Source: Deltaproteobacteria bacterium
GTDB lineage: Bacteria; Myxococcota; SpSt-1050
Direction of reading: 5' to 3'
Length of the DNA stretch: 41,883 nt
NCBI GenBank assembly: GCA_026416535.1
Contig: JAOAFA010000110.1
Coordinates: 1-41,883, forward strand
The position numbers and the translations under genes are program-made. Below, piece after piece: positions 35,459-41,883 of this stretch. Under the pieces are notes generated by a model. That model was not told the DNA's origin. It made no database searches and saw only the letters and a program-made list of their open reading frames with translations. The first letter of the stretch is position 1, and each line of letters opens with the position of its first letter.

Positions 35459-36280
35459 CTATCGCTTCAACCTCAGGATTTTCTTTGCCTCTTCAATTGT
35501 AGCTAAAGGTCTACCTATCTTTTTTGCCATTTCAACAACCTTCTCAACCAATTCAACATTGCCTTTTGCCAAAACCCCTTTCTCAATATATATGTTATCT
35601 TCAAGGCCTACCCTTACATGCCCCCCTTTTTTAATAGCGAGTTCAGCCATACTAAATTCATGCCTACCTATGCCTGCTACTGACCACGTTGAGTCTTCCG
35701 GCAGCCTTGAAATCAAAAAATCTAAAAGGGACTCATCTGCCCCCATGGCACCTGGGACACCCATTACAAAGTCAAAATGAAGCGGAGGCATCAACACACC
35801 TTGCTTAATCAACAATTTGGCATTATCAATAAATCCCACATCGAATATCTCTATTTCAGGAACAATATCTCTCTCCCTCATCGTTTGAGCCAATCTCCTA
35901 ATCAGTGGAAATGGATTAGAAAATACCTCATCTCCAAAATTACATGTCCCTACCGTCAGAGATGCCATCTGAGGGTTTAACTCTAATGGTTGAGCCCTCT
36001 CCTCCGCTGTCATCCAAACTGCCCCACCCGTAGATACTTGTATGATAATATCCGTCCTTTTCCTTATCTCTTCGATGGCTCTTCTAAAAAATTCTTTATC
36101 TTGAGTAGGTGTACCATCATCTTTTCTTACATGAAGATGAATCATACACGCCCCTGCCTCACGAACTCTTTTTGCCTCCTCTCCAATCTCCTCCGCAGTT
36201 ATCGGTAAATAAGGTGTCTGCTCTCTAGTAGTCTCCGCACCTACCGCTGCAACAGTAATTATTAGTGGATCTCTGTTCAT
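35459..36280 (-). CDS. kce: 3-keto-5-aminohexanoate cleavage enzyme (BKACE family)
   Basis: 273 residues. Kce condenses 3-keto-5-aminohexanoate with acetyl-CoA to give acetoacetate and 3-aminobutyryl-CoA in lysine fermentation. The TIM barrel shows the zinc ligands in MIHLHVRKDDGTPTQD, then STGGAVWMTAEERAQPL, EIEIFDVGF, FDFVMGVPGAMGAD, WSVAGIGRHEF and GGHVRVGLEDNIYI, the full BKACE set. Homologues use other beta-keto acids, but its place directly after kamE makes the lysine substrate likely. Stop codon TAG. Thirteen bases separate it from the end of kamE. Confidence 0.9.
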   Translation of the reverse strand: MNRDPLIITVAAVGAETTREQTPYLPITAEEIGEEAKRVREAGACMIHLHVRKDDGTPTQDKEFFRRAIEEIRKRTDIIIQVSTGGAVWMTAEERAQPLELNPQMASLTVGTCNFGDEVFSNPFPLIRRLAQTMRERDIVPEIEIFDVGFIDNAKLLIKQGVLMPPLHFDFVMGVPGAMGADESLLDFLISRLPEDSTWSVAGIGRHEFSMAELAIKKGGHVRVGLEDNIYIEKGVLAKGNVELVEKVVEMAKKIGRPLATIEEAKKILRLKR

Positions 36281-36293
36281 CTCCTAACCTCCA

Positions 36294-36749
36294 TTACTTA
36301 TCCTTAAGTTCTAACATTCTAGCATAAATATAACTAGCAACTTCAGATGGCTTTGTTCCAGCACCAAAGCCGGCATCAAAACCTAATGATACCGCTAATG
36401 GATGGTCTATCCTCGGACCACCAAGAATCAATATAAATTTCCCTCTTAGTCCTCTTTCCTCAATCTTCCTTATGAAATCTTGCGAATTTTCTTTATGAAT
36501 ATTTCTCTGAGTTACAACTTGAGAAAGTAATATGGCATCAGCATTCACACTTATTGCCTTTTCAATCAGTGTATCATTTGAAATCTGAGCTCCCAAATTA
36601 TAAACCTCGAACCACTTATATCTTTCGAGACCATAATCACCAGCATACCCTTTCATATTCAAAATAGCATCTATACCTACAGTATGGGCATCAGACCCAG
36701 TACACGCCCCAACAACTTTTATCTTCTTACCTATATTTTTAGCAATCAA
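36294..36749 (-). CDS. kamE: Lysine 5,6-aminomutase beta subunit, C-terminal (cobalamin/PLP) part
   Basis: Corresponds to the Rossmann-type cobalamin domain of KamE. It has the base-off/His-on motif SDAHTVGIDAI (DxHxxG) and NMKGYAGDYGLE, whose Lys equals the PLP-binding Lys of the Clostridium enzyme (11 residues after the His, as expected), then VTQRNIH and ILGGPRIDHPLA. The frame is continuous with the N-terminal half upstream, broken only by the UAG at 36770-36768. The TTG at 36749 is the first possible start after the stop, but I see no convincing ribosome binding site for it. Whether this part is made separately, by readthrough, or not at all is open. Confidence 0.8.
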   Translation of the reverse strand: MIAKNIGKKIKVVGACTGSDAHTVGIDAILNMKGYAGDYGLERYKWFEVYNLGAQISNDTLIEKAISVNADAILLSQVVTQRNIHKENSQDFIRKIEERGLRGKFILILGGPRIDHPLAVSLGFDAGFGAGTKPSEVASYIYARMLELKDK

Positions 36750-36767
36750 TTCGTCAAGTTCATCTCT

Positions 36768-37043
36768 CTAAAAAATTGTAAAGTCAACAACATGTGTCTC
36801 AATTTTATCTACATCAAGCACCACATCCGAGTGTCCATAGACCACAAACATTGTAAATCCCTCGCCCACTCTCTCAACAGTTGTAACATTTACATCTCTA
36901 AGTCCTAACTTCTCAGCATAAATCTTTCCAATCTGTTTTGCCTTTTGACTATACTCCACAGGGAGGGTAAAAGAGACCTGAATCACACCATCATCTTTTC
37001 TATCTCCATAAGCCTTTATTAGATTTGAGAATAGCTGGCTCAT
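36768..37043 (-). CDS. kamE: Lysine 5,6-aminomutase beta subunit, N-terminal (dimerisation) part, ending at an in-frame UAG
   Basis: 91 residues matching the N-terminal dimerisation domain of KamE: YGDRKDDGVIQVSFTLPVEYS, KQIGKIYAEKLGLRDVNV and EGFTMFVVYGHSDVVLD (the first run abbreviated to under 20 here as DDGVIQVSFTLP). It starts with ATGA overlapping the kamD stop and has GGAGGGG upstream. After DFTIF the codon is TAG, and the same frame then continues RDELDE and on into the cobalamin domain. Ignoring the UAG the protein is 249 residues, close to the normal KamE length of about 260. The affected residue lies in the linker, not in the active site. Confidence 0.85.
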   Translation of the reverse strand: MSQLFSNLIKAYGDRKDDGVIQVSFTLPVEYSQKAKQIGKIYAEKLGLRDVNVTTVERVGEGFTMFVVYGHSDVVLDVDKIETHVVDFTIF

Positions 37044-38605
37044 CTCTCCCCTCCAGTCTTTTTGAAAAGGATATCAAATACTGGGTTAAAATAATTTTGA
37101 CCAACCCTATAGACCCCATCCAAACCTTTACCAGATTCTGGGAATCTTTTAATATCTGCAAATTCACCGTGCGAAATGGCTTTATCAAGTCCCTCCTCTC
37201 TGACCTTTTTCAACAGTTCAAAAGCCTTTAACAACACCTCTTCGGCCCTCCGATTAATAAGAGAATCTCTCTTTATAGTAATTTGAGATGCAAAATTGCT
37301 CACAGCATTAAAAATGTAATTTACATTCTTTAAACTCTCGTATCTATCCATAATCAAAGGATTATGCATAGCCTCAGTCATCATACCTAACAGATGTATA
37401 TGTTGATCGGTTATCTTGCTTGTAAAGTTAAACATCGCATCCAAAAGATTACTATAGAAAGGATCACCTGTCATATGTTTTGTAGGAGGCATATATTTTA
37501 TAGGTGATCTAGGGAATATTCGTCTAATAAGTAGAGCTTGAGCCAGCTCGAGTGAAAAAGAATCCTCCACCTGAGGATTAATCTCAAAGGCGTGCCCTAA
37601 ACCCATATATTCAGATTTCATACCGGCAAGCTTAGCAAACGCCTCATTAATAAAGAGACTCGTAAGAACCGTATGTGCCTTCTCGATAGCATCTGAAGTA
37701 GTAAGGTAGTTGTCTTCTCCGGTATTTATAATTATCTTGGATATTGCACAGATCATCCTCGAAAAGAACTGGTCACAAAAGGTTCGTCTCATATTGATGT
37801 CTCTAAACAGGATGCCATACATAGCGTCATTCAATAATATATCCAACCCCTCAAAGGCACCCAAAAAGGCTATCTCCGGCATACAAAGTCCACTTGAATA
37901 ATTAGTAAGATAGATATATCTTCCAAGCCTTTTAGAGGTCTCATCTAGCGCACTCCTCATTATCCTAAAATTTTCTTGAGTTGCATATGTCCCACCATAA
38001 CCCTCAGTGGTAGCACCCTCTGGGACATAGTCAAGAAGAGATTGAGCTGTGGACCTAATGACAGCTATGATATCGGCACCAGCCTCCGCAGCCGCCTTAG
38101 CCTGTATCACATCATCATAAATATTCCCAGTCGCAACTATGAGATACCTCAAAGGTGTCTTTTGTGGTTTAAAGGACCTCTTGAATTCCTCCCTCTTTTT
38201 TCTCCTCTTTATAAGTTCATTATACTTTGAAATAGCTAATTTTTCTATATCCCCCTTCGCTTTCTCTACAGATTCCGCGCTTGGAGGTATGGTCGATAAT
38301 GTCCCATCAAACACAATATTGGTGGCAGAATAAAAATCTACTCCAGTTACAGCCATCTCTCTTGCTATTGCATATAGAACACCATCCTTTATATCAGAAT
38401 CTTTTTTTACCTTTTCCACTATCGCATTTACCTTGGGTTGACCAAACGAAGTTGAACCCTCAACACCAAGGAATCTCAAGGTTGTGCGCTCAATTGAATC
38501 AGTTGAAAAGCCCTTTATAAACCTTTTGTAAATATCATAAGCTATCTGTGTTGCATATTCTCTCGACTTAGCAACAATCTGTCTATCATATCTAATTTTC
38601 AACAT
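37040..38605 (-). CDS. kamD: Lysine 5,6-aminomutase alpha subunit
   Basis: 521 residues, full length. With KamE it moves the terminal amino group of D-lysine or L-beta-lysine to carbon 5, using adenosylcobalamin and PLP. Recognisable KamD stretches are TTLRFLGVEGSTSFGQPKVN, YLIVATGNIYDDVIQAKAAAEAGADIIAVIRSTAQSLLDYVPEGATTEGYGGTYATQENF (landmarks RSTAQSLLDYVPEGAT and EGYGGTYATQENF), GLCMPEIAFLGAFEGLD and PTKHMTGDPFYSNLLDAMFNF (landmark TKHMTGD). No lesion is visible. It lies 3 bases after kamA and overlaps kamE by 4 bases. Confidence 0.93.
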   Translation of the reverse strand: MLKIRYDRQIVAKSREYATQIAYDIYKRFIKGFSTDSIERTTLRFLGVEGSTSFGQPKVNAIVEKVKKDSDIKDGVLYAIAREMAVTGVDFYSATNIVFDGTLSTIPPSAESVEKAKGDIEKLAISKYNELIKRRKKREEFKRSFKPQKTPLRYLIVATGNIYDDVIQAKAAAEAGADIIAVIRSTAQSLLDYVPEGATTEGYGGTYATQENFRIMRSALDETSKRLGRYIYLTNYSSGLCMPEIAFLGAFEGLDILLNDAMYGILFRDINMRRTFCDQFFSRMICAISKIIINTGEDNYLTTSDAIEKAHTVLTSLFINEAFAKLAGMKSEYMGLGHAFEINPQVEDSFSLELAQALLIRRIFPRSPIKYMPPTKHMTGDPFYSNLLDAMFNFTSKITDQHIHLLGMMTEAMHNPLIMDRYESLKNVNYIFNAVSNFASQITIKRDSLINRRAEEVLLKAFELLKKVREEGLDKAISHGEFADIKRFPESGKGLDGVYRVGQNYFNPVFDILFKKTGGER

Positions 38606-38608
38606 CCT

Positions 38609-39841
38609 CTACTCCTTAGGTTCAATTGAAACTTTCCTCTTGTCAAACAAGTGTCCCAAACCCTCCGGAGAATGCGCAACAGGATCTTTCTCATAATCTT
38701 TCTCCGTAACACATGTGCAATCTTTTTCTACGGGATCCTGATAAATTGATATAAATCCCTTATAATTTCTAAAAATTGTTGCATTCTCACTCATAGAGAT
38801 CAAATAATTCGGGAATATAGGAACCTTTCCACCACCACCCGGCATATCAACAACAAGCGTAGGAACAGCCAGACCTGATGTATGCCCCCGCATCCTCTCA
38901 ATTATCTCAAATCCCTTAGATACTGGTGTTCGAAAATGCTCGATCCCTTCAGAAAGGTCACATTGAAAGATATAATATGGCCTAACGCGTATCTTCAAAA
39001 GCAGATGACACAGTTTCTTCATTATTACGTAGGAGCTATTAATCCTTCTAAGTAAAACAGATTGATTTGAGACAACAACACCACCATCAGAGAGTCTCTC
39101 ACAAGCAATCTTTGATTCTTCCGTAACCTCTCTTGGGTGATTAAAATGTGTATTCAGGTAAATTGGATGATACTTTTTAAGCATTCTTACCAAATTATCA
39201 GTAATTCTCATTGGTAAAACGACCGGTGTCCTAGATCCAATTCTGATTATCTCCACATGTTTTATATCCCTCAATCTTTTCACAATATATTCAATGTGTT
39301 CATCAGAAGTTGTGAGTGGATCTCCGCCTGAAATAACCACATCTCTTACACGCTTGTTCCTTTTAATATACTCAAATGCCCTTTCGAGTTCACTAATCTT
39401 TCTTGGTTTATCGACCTGACCAACTAACCTCCTTCTCGTACAGAACCTACAATACATCGAACATTGATCTGTTACCAAGAACAAAACCCTATCTGGATAT
39501 CTATGTACTAGATTGGGTGCAACCATATCCCGATCTTCTGCTAATGGATCATGCAGATCCGCCTTGGATTTATGAGTTTCATAGATCGTAGGAACCGCCT
39601 GCATTCTAATAGGGCATAGAGGGTCTTTTTCGTCCATTAGAGAGGCATAATAAGGCGTAATAGCCATTCTATAAGTTTTGAGAACTCTTTTTATCCCTTC
39701 CTTCTCATCGCTTGTAAGGCTAATTATCTTTTCCAAATCTTCCAGTCTCGTTATCCTGTTTCTTATCTGCCACTGCCAATTATTCCACTCTGACTCAGAA
39801 GGATTATTAAAAAACTTTCTCATTCTCTTTGACAATTTCAT
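38609..39841 (-). CDS. kamA: Lysine 2,3-aminomutase
   Basis: 410 residues from the ATG at 39841, which has AAGGAGG nine bases upstream; an ATG at 39850 is in frame but directly abuts that site. It is a radical SAM enzyme making L-beta-lysine, the first step of the pathway. The cluster motif is CSMYCRFCTRRRLVG (C127, C131, C134), followed by VISGGDPLTTSDEHI. The PLP-binding Lys lies in MPGGGGKVPIFPNYLIS, and the C-terminus keeps paired cysteines (DCTC). EF-P-modifying EpmB paralogues are shorter; length and kam neighbours support lysine catabolism. Stop codon TAG. Confidence 0.92.
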   Translation of the reverse strand: MKLSKRMRKFFNNPSESEWNNWQWQIRNRITRLEDLEKIISLTSDEKEGIKRVLKTYRMAITPYYASLMDEKDPLCPIRMQAVPTIYETHKSKADLHDPLAEDRDMVAPNLVHRYPDRVLFLVTDQCSMYCRFCTRRRLVGQVDKPRKISELERAFEYIKRNKRVRDVVISGGDPLTTSDEHIEYIVKRLRDIKHVEIIRIGSRTPVVLPMRITDNLVRMLKKYHPIYLNTHFNHPREVTEESKIACERLSDGGVVVSNQSVLLRRINSSYVIMKKLCHLLLKIRVRPYYIFQCDLSEGIEHFRTPVSKGFEIIERMRGHTSGLAVPTLVVDMPGGGGKVPIFPNYLISMSENATIFRNYKGFISIYQDPVEKDCTCVTEKDYEKDPVAHSPEGLGHLFDKRKVSIEPKE

Positions 39842-40164
39842 AACTCTCATCCTCCTTCACAGAGATATCTACTAATATCAAAAATTCAAGCAATATCAAA
39901 TTCTAAAATATAAAAAATGAGCATTTTTGCAGTCTTGTAGAAACATGTAACTGTTTAGGGAATACTTCTATGCTAACAACAGATAAAATTTGCTACAACA
40001 CTATAAATCTCACAACCCAAAAATTTATCTACGTTTGATAACCCTATTTAGATTCAAATGCAAACAAAGGATAAGAAACAGGATTACTAAACTAATTCAC
40101 ATTAAAAAAGGATGAGATGCAATTGACTTAAATCCGAGAACAGATCTTTTAAACTATAAAAAGT
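39842..40164. other. Upstream region of the kam operon, no gene
   Basis: AT-rich, without a supported reading frame. It holds the kamA ribosome binding site, the candidate promoter at 39872-39899 and, at its far end, the terminator of the beta-propeller gene. I see no riboswitch consensus; in particular I could not recognise the conserved features of lysine or cobalamin riboswitches. Confidence 0.4.
39872..39899 (-). promoter_or_regulatory. Predicted promoter of the kam operon
   Basis: On the minus strand TTGATA (39899-39894) and TATTAG (39877-39872) are 16 bases apart, about 30 bases before the kamA ATG. The -10 is two bases off TATAAT. It is the best pair in this AT-rich leader but not a unique choice. 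Confidence 0.4.
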
Positions 40165-40165
40165 T

Positions 40166-40193
40166 AAAAAAGCTGAACTTATAAGGTTCAGCT
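40166..40193 (-). terminator. Rho-independent terminator of the beta-propeller gene
   Basis: On the minus strand AGCTGAAC (40193-40186) pairs perfectly with GTTCAGCT (40178-40171) across a 7-base loop, with a run of six Ts (40171-40166) directly at the end of the stem. It lies 35 bases past the stop of the 40229 gene. Confidence 0.88.
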
Positions 40194-40228
40194 CTTACAG
40201 AAGTTATATTTGTTTTTGTGATATCTAC

Positions 40229-41864
40229 TTACCTTAGACTTATCACCTGAACACCATAAGGACCGGCGGTCACATAGGCTTTATTTTCAAACGCTGTTAC
40301 ATTTTCTGCTGAGGTCCAACCATCCGTCCGATAAAATCCTTCGAACTCGGGGAAGAGTGGATCTGTCAATTTATACACCAATAACCCAGAGACATAATCA
40401 TAAGCTGTAATAAACAATCTATCAGAGACAATCCTCATCGAACTTGTGCTGTTATTTTTCAATGAAATCGACGAGCTCACATTAATATTTTCTGGATCCA
40501 CTAGATTAACAGTCTTCAGGAGATTAGAATACCTATAATCTTCATATTTTTCACTCCAACTATGAGTAAATAATGTATAGTAGAATTTTTCATCTTTTAC
40601 AACATAACCACCGATGTATGTATATAAGTTATCACTTGCTGCAGGTAATATCTCCAATCTATCCTGTAAATAAGCCTTTTCCTCTGTCAGAAGAAGTGTA
40701 TTCAAGTACCCAACTATACGATAGTAATCTTTTGAACTTACATCATATTGGTAATCTATTGTATAAACATAGTGACCACTAAGAGAAGCACCAATTACTG
40801 TCCCTGGTATATTAATGGAGTTTGAAAATTTTACATCATCAAACCTAGATAGATCAGCTACCTTTACATACGCCTTTGCATAACTGTAATTCCCTCCCGT
40901 ATTTAGAGGAACATAATATGTAATATACGCCTTCATGTTTTGGTAAACCAATCCTCCTGGATATGCATTATCTGGGAATTCAATACTAAAATCATCACTT
41001 ACCTCAATACTGCCATCCGATTTAAGTTTAACTTGCTTAAGAATAACAACATACTTGTATCTATAATGACCATCCTCTTCGAAGTACTGGTATTTCAAAT
41101 CTGCAAACACTAGTCTACTCTCATCAAGCTGTTCGGCTACTGAACTATTACCATAACACCCACCACCATAATACCCTCTGTCTATATCCTCTACCCAATT
41201 GCCATACATCATACATCCATAGTCATACCAATTGAAATTCCCAGCAAACTCAGCACTATCAATTAACTTCAGTATAGAATTTTTCAGGGCAAAACTTATT
41301 ATCCTAACCTTGTACTCTCCACCCTTACTATCCCAGACATAACCGACAGCCACAAAATTCTGCCCCACTCTATATAATTTCGAAAAATATCCATTTAGCT
41401 CCAATGACTGATAAGGTTTATAAGTATTCGGATCTGAGAGCGGCACAAGATTTACCTTACTTTTTGGTTTAGCACCCCAGTAATATAGTGTTGTAGTAGA
41501 CAATTCAAGACCATACTTAGTATTTATGGGCATAAAATCAATCACATTCCTAGCCAGGTCAACAGATGAATTCAGGATTGGTTTATCTCTATTAGCTATA
41601 TCAACAACCTGAACCGCCTCATTAGATACGGTAAGTAACTTATTCCCTGCATAAGGTATTCCCCTTTGCACCCATCCAGAGTGATCAACCAGACCTCTCT
41701 TTACAAGACCTCTATTATTCTCATCATTGAAATAATCAATCAATTGTATCCCAGACACATAACTATAATCATTTGATGACCAGGAAGAAAAAGGAACTAT
41801 AATTAGGTTTATTGCATCTAATACTTTGAATGCCTTATGGACGTTATTTATATCACTTGAAACC
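40229..41864 (-). CDS. Beta-propeller domain protein, 5'-truncated by the contig end
   Basis: About 544 residues of genuine sequence; the N-terminus is missing. Repeated blade-like units rich in Tyr, Val and Ile recur, for example KLLTVSNEAVQVVDIANRDKP, RLVFADLKYQYF, YVYTIDYQYD and the C-terminal RLFITAYDYVSGLLVYKLTDP and KAYVTAGPYGVQVISL, which resemble secreted beta-propeller proteins with LVIVD-type or C-terminal propeller domains. Likely exported, but the signal peptide would lie beyond the window. The open frame extends to 41881 only because of adapter bases, which add the artefact peptide MCIRDR. Its own terminator follows. Function unknown. Confidence 0.7.
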
Positions 41865-41883
41865 CTGTCTCTTATACACATCT
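41865..41883. other. Illumina Nextera transposon mosaic-end adapter (artefact)
   Basis: The last 19 bases, CTGTCTCTTATACACATCT, are exactly the reverse complement of the Tn5 mosaic-end sequence used in Nextera library preparation. They are not part of the organism. On the minus strand they create an ATG that falsely starts the last gene with MCIRDR, a peptide well known from untrimmed metagenomic assemblies. Confidence 0.98.

Noticed and set aside
36768-36770. UAG in kamE as a pyrrolysine codon
   Set aside because: No pyl genes or PYLIS-like structure are seen, the residue lies in a non-catalytic linker, and TAG ends at least eight genes in the window, including kce and kamA of the same operon. 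Kept only as an open possibility.
39842-40164. Lysine or cobalamin riboswitch upstream of kamA
   Set aside because: The genes would make this likely, but I could not find the conserved core elements of either class in the leader.
41865-41881. ATG at the contig end as start of the beta-propeller gene
   Set aside because: It is made of Nextera adapter bases.
1-41883. CRISPR arrays, tRNA or rRNA genes, defence or phage modules
   Set aside because: No spaced direct repeats, cloverleaf sequences, rRNA-like stretches or recognised defence or phage proteins were seen on reading both strands.

Overview
The window is about 41.9 kb of AT-rich bacterial DNA. It looks like one contig from a metagenomic or single-cell assembly: its last 19 bases are the Illumina Nextera mosaic-end adapter. 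I infer an uncultured, anaerobic, diderm bacterium of Deltaproteobacteria/Myxococcota-like affinity. The reasons are several Fe-S oxidoreductases, a lysine-fermentation cluster, three lipobox-bearing lipoproteins and an Asp/Cys-rich motif (DNKVDDDNNGKVDCDDDG) typical of secreted proteins in those groups. The phylum is not settled by the sequence, and no rRNA or tRNA gene is visible.

Layout. Bases 2-238 are a decayed IS256-type transposase. Bases 597-6597 (minus) are a seven-gene operon, porG-porD-porA-porB-nuoE-nuoF-hoxU-like, with a good promoter at 6680-6707. It couples a four-subunit 2-oxoacid:ferredoxin oxidoreductase to an NADH-linked flavo-iron-sulfur module. Divergent from it are a flippase-like membrane protein and a DUF362/ferredoxin protein (6807-8903). 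Bases 8920-12111 (minus) are a tightly overlapping trio: GntR/FCD regulator, membrane-linked phosphoesterase and radical SAM/SPASM enzyme. A tandem operator overlaps the regulator's own promoter. A DUF72 protein and an alpha/beta-hydrolase lipoprotein follow (12295-15178). Bases 15197-22792 hold a plus-strand series (pgeF, PfkB kinase, TMTC-like TPR protein, phosphoesterase, lipB, two exported proteins) interrupted by a minus-strand glycosyltransferase. Then come an orphan sensor kinase and a three-thioredoxin-fold lipoprotein (22774-25907, minus).

An internally deleted insertion sequence with duplicated end repeats lies at 26035-26465. It is followed by a lone acyl-CoA synthetase (NDP-forming) alpha subunit. 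Bases 28005-33343 (minus) hold dprA-topA-trmFO and a one-domain asparaginase-like gene. Bases 33683-39841 (minus) are a lysine-degradation operon, kamA-kamD-kamE-kce, that continues into a CpsB-like PHP phosphatase and a second flippase-like protein. The last gene is a 5'-truncated beta-propeller protein.

Metabolic reading: kamA, kamDE and kce would take lysine towards acetoacetate and 3-aminobutyryl-CoA. The Por-Nuo complex would move electrons from 2-oxoacids to NAD or ferredoxin, and the ADP-forming acyl-CoA synthetase family could conserve energy as ATP. The most striking anomaly is that kamE is cut by a single in-frame UAG while the remaining reading frame is intact and conserved on both sides.
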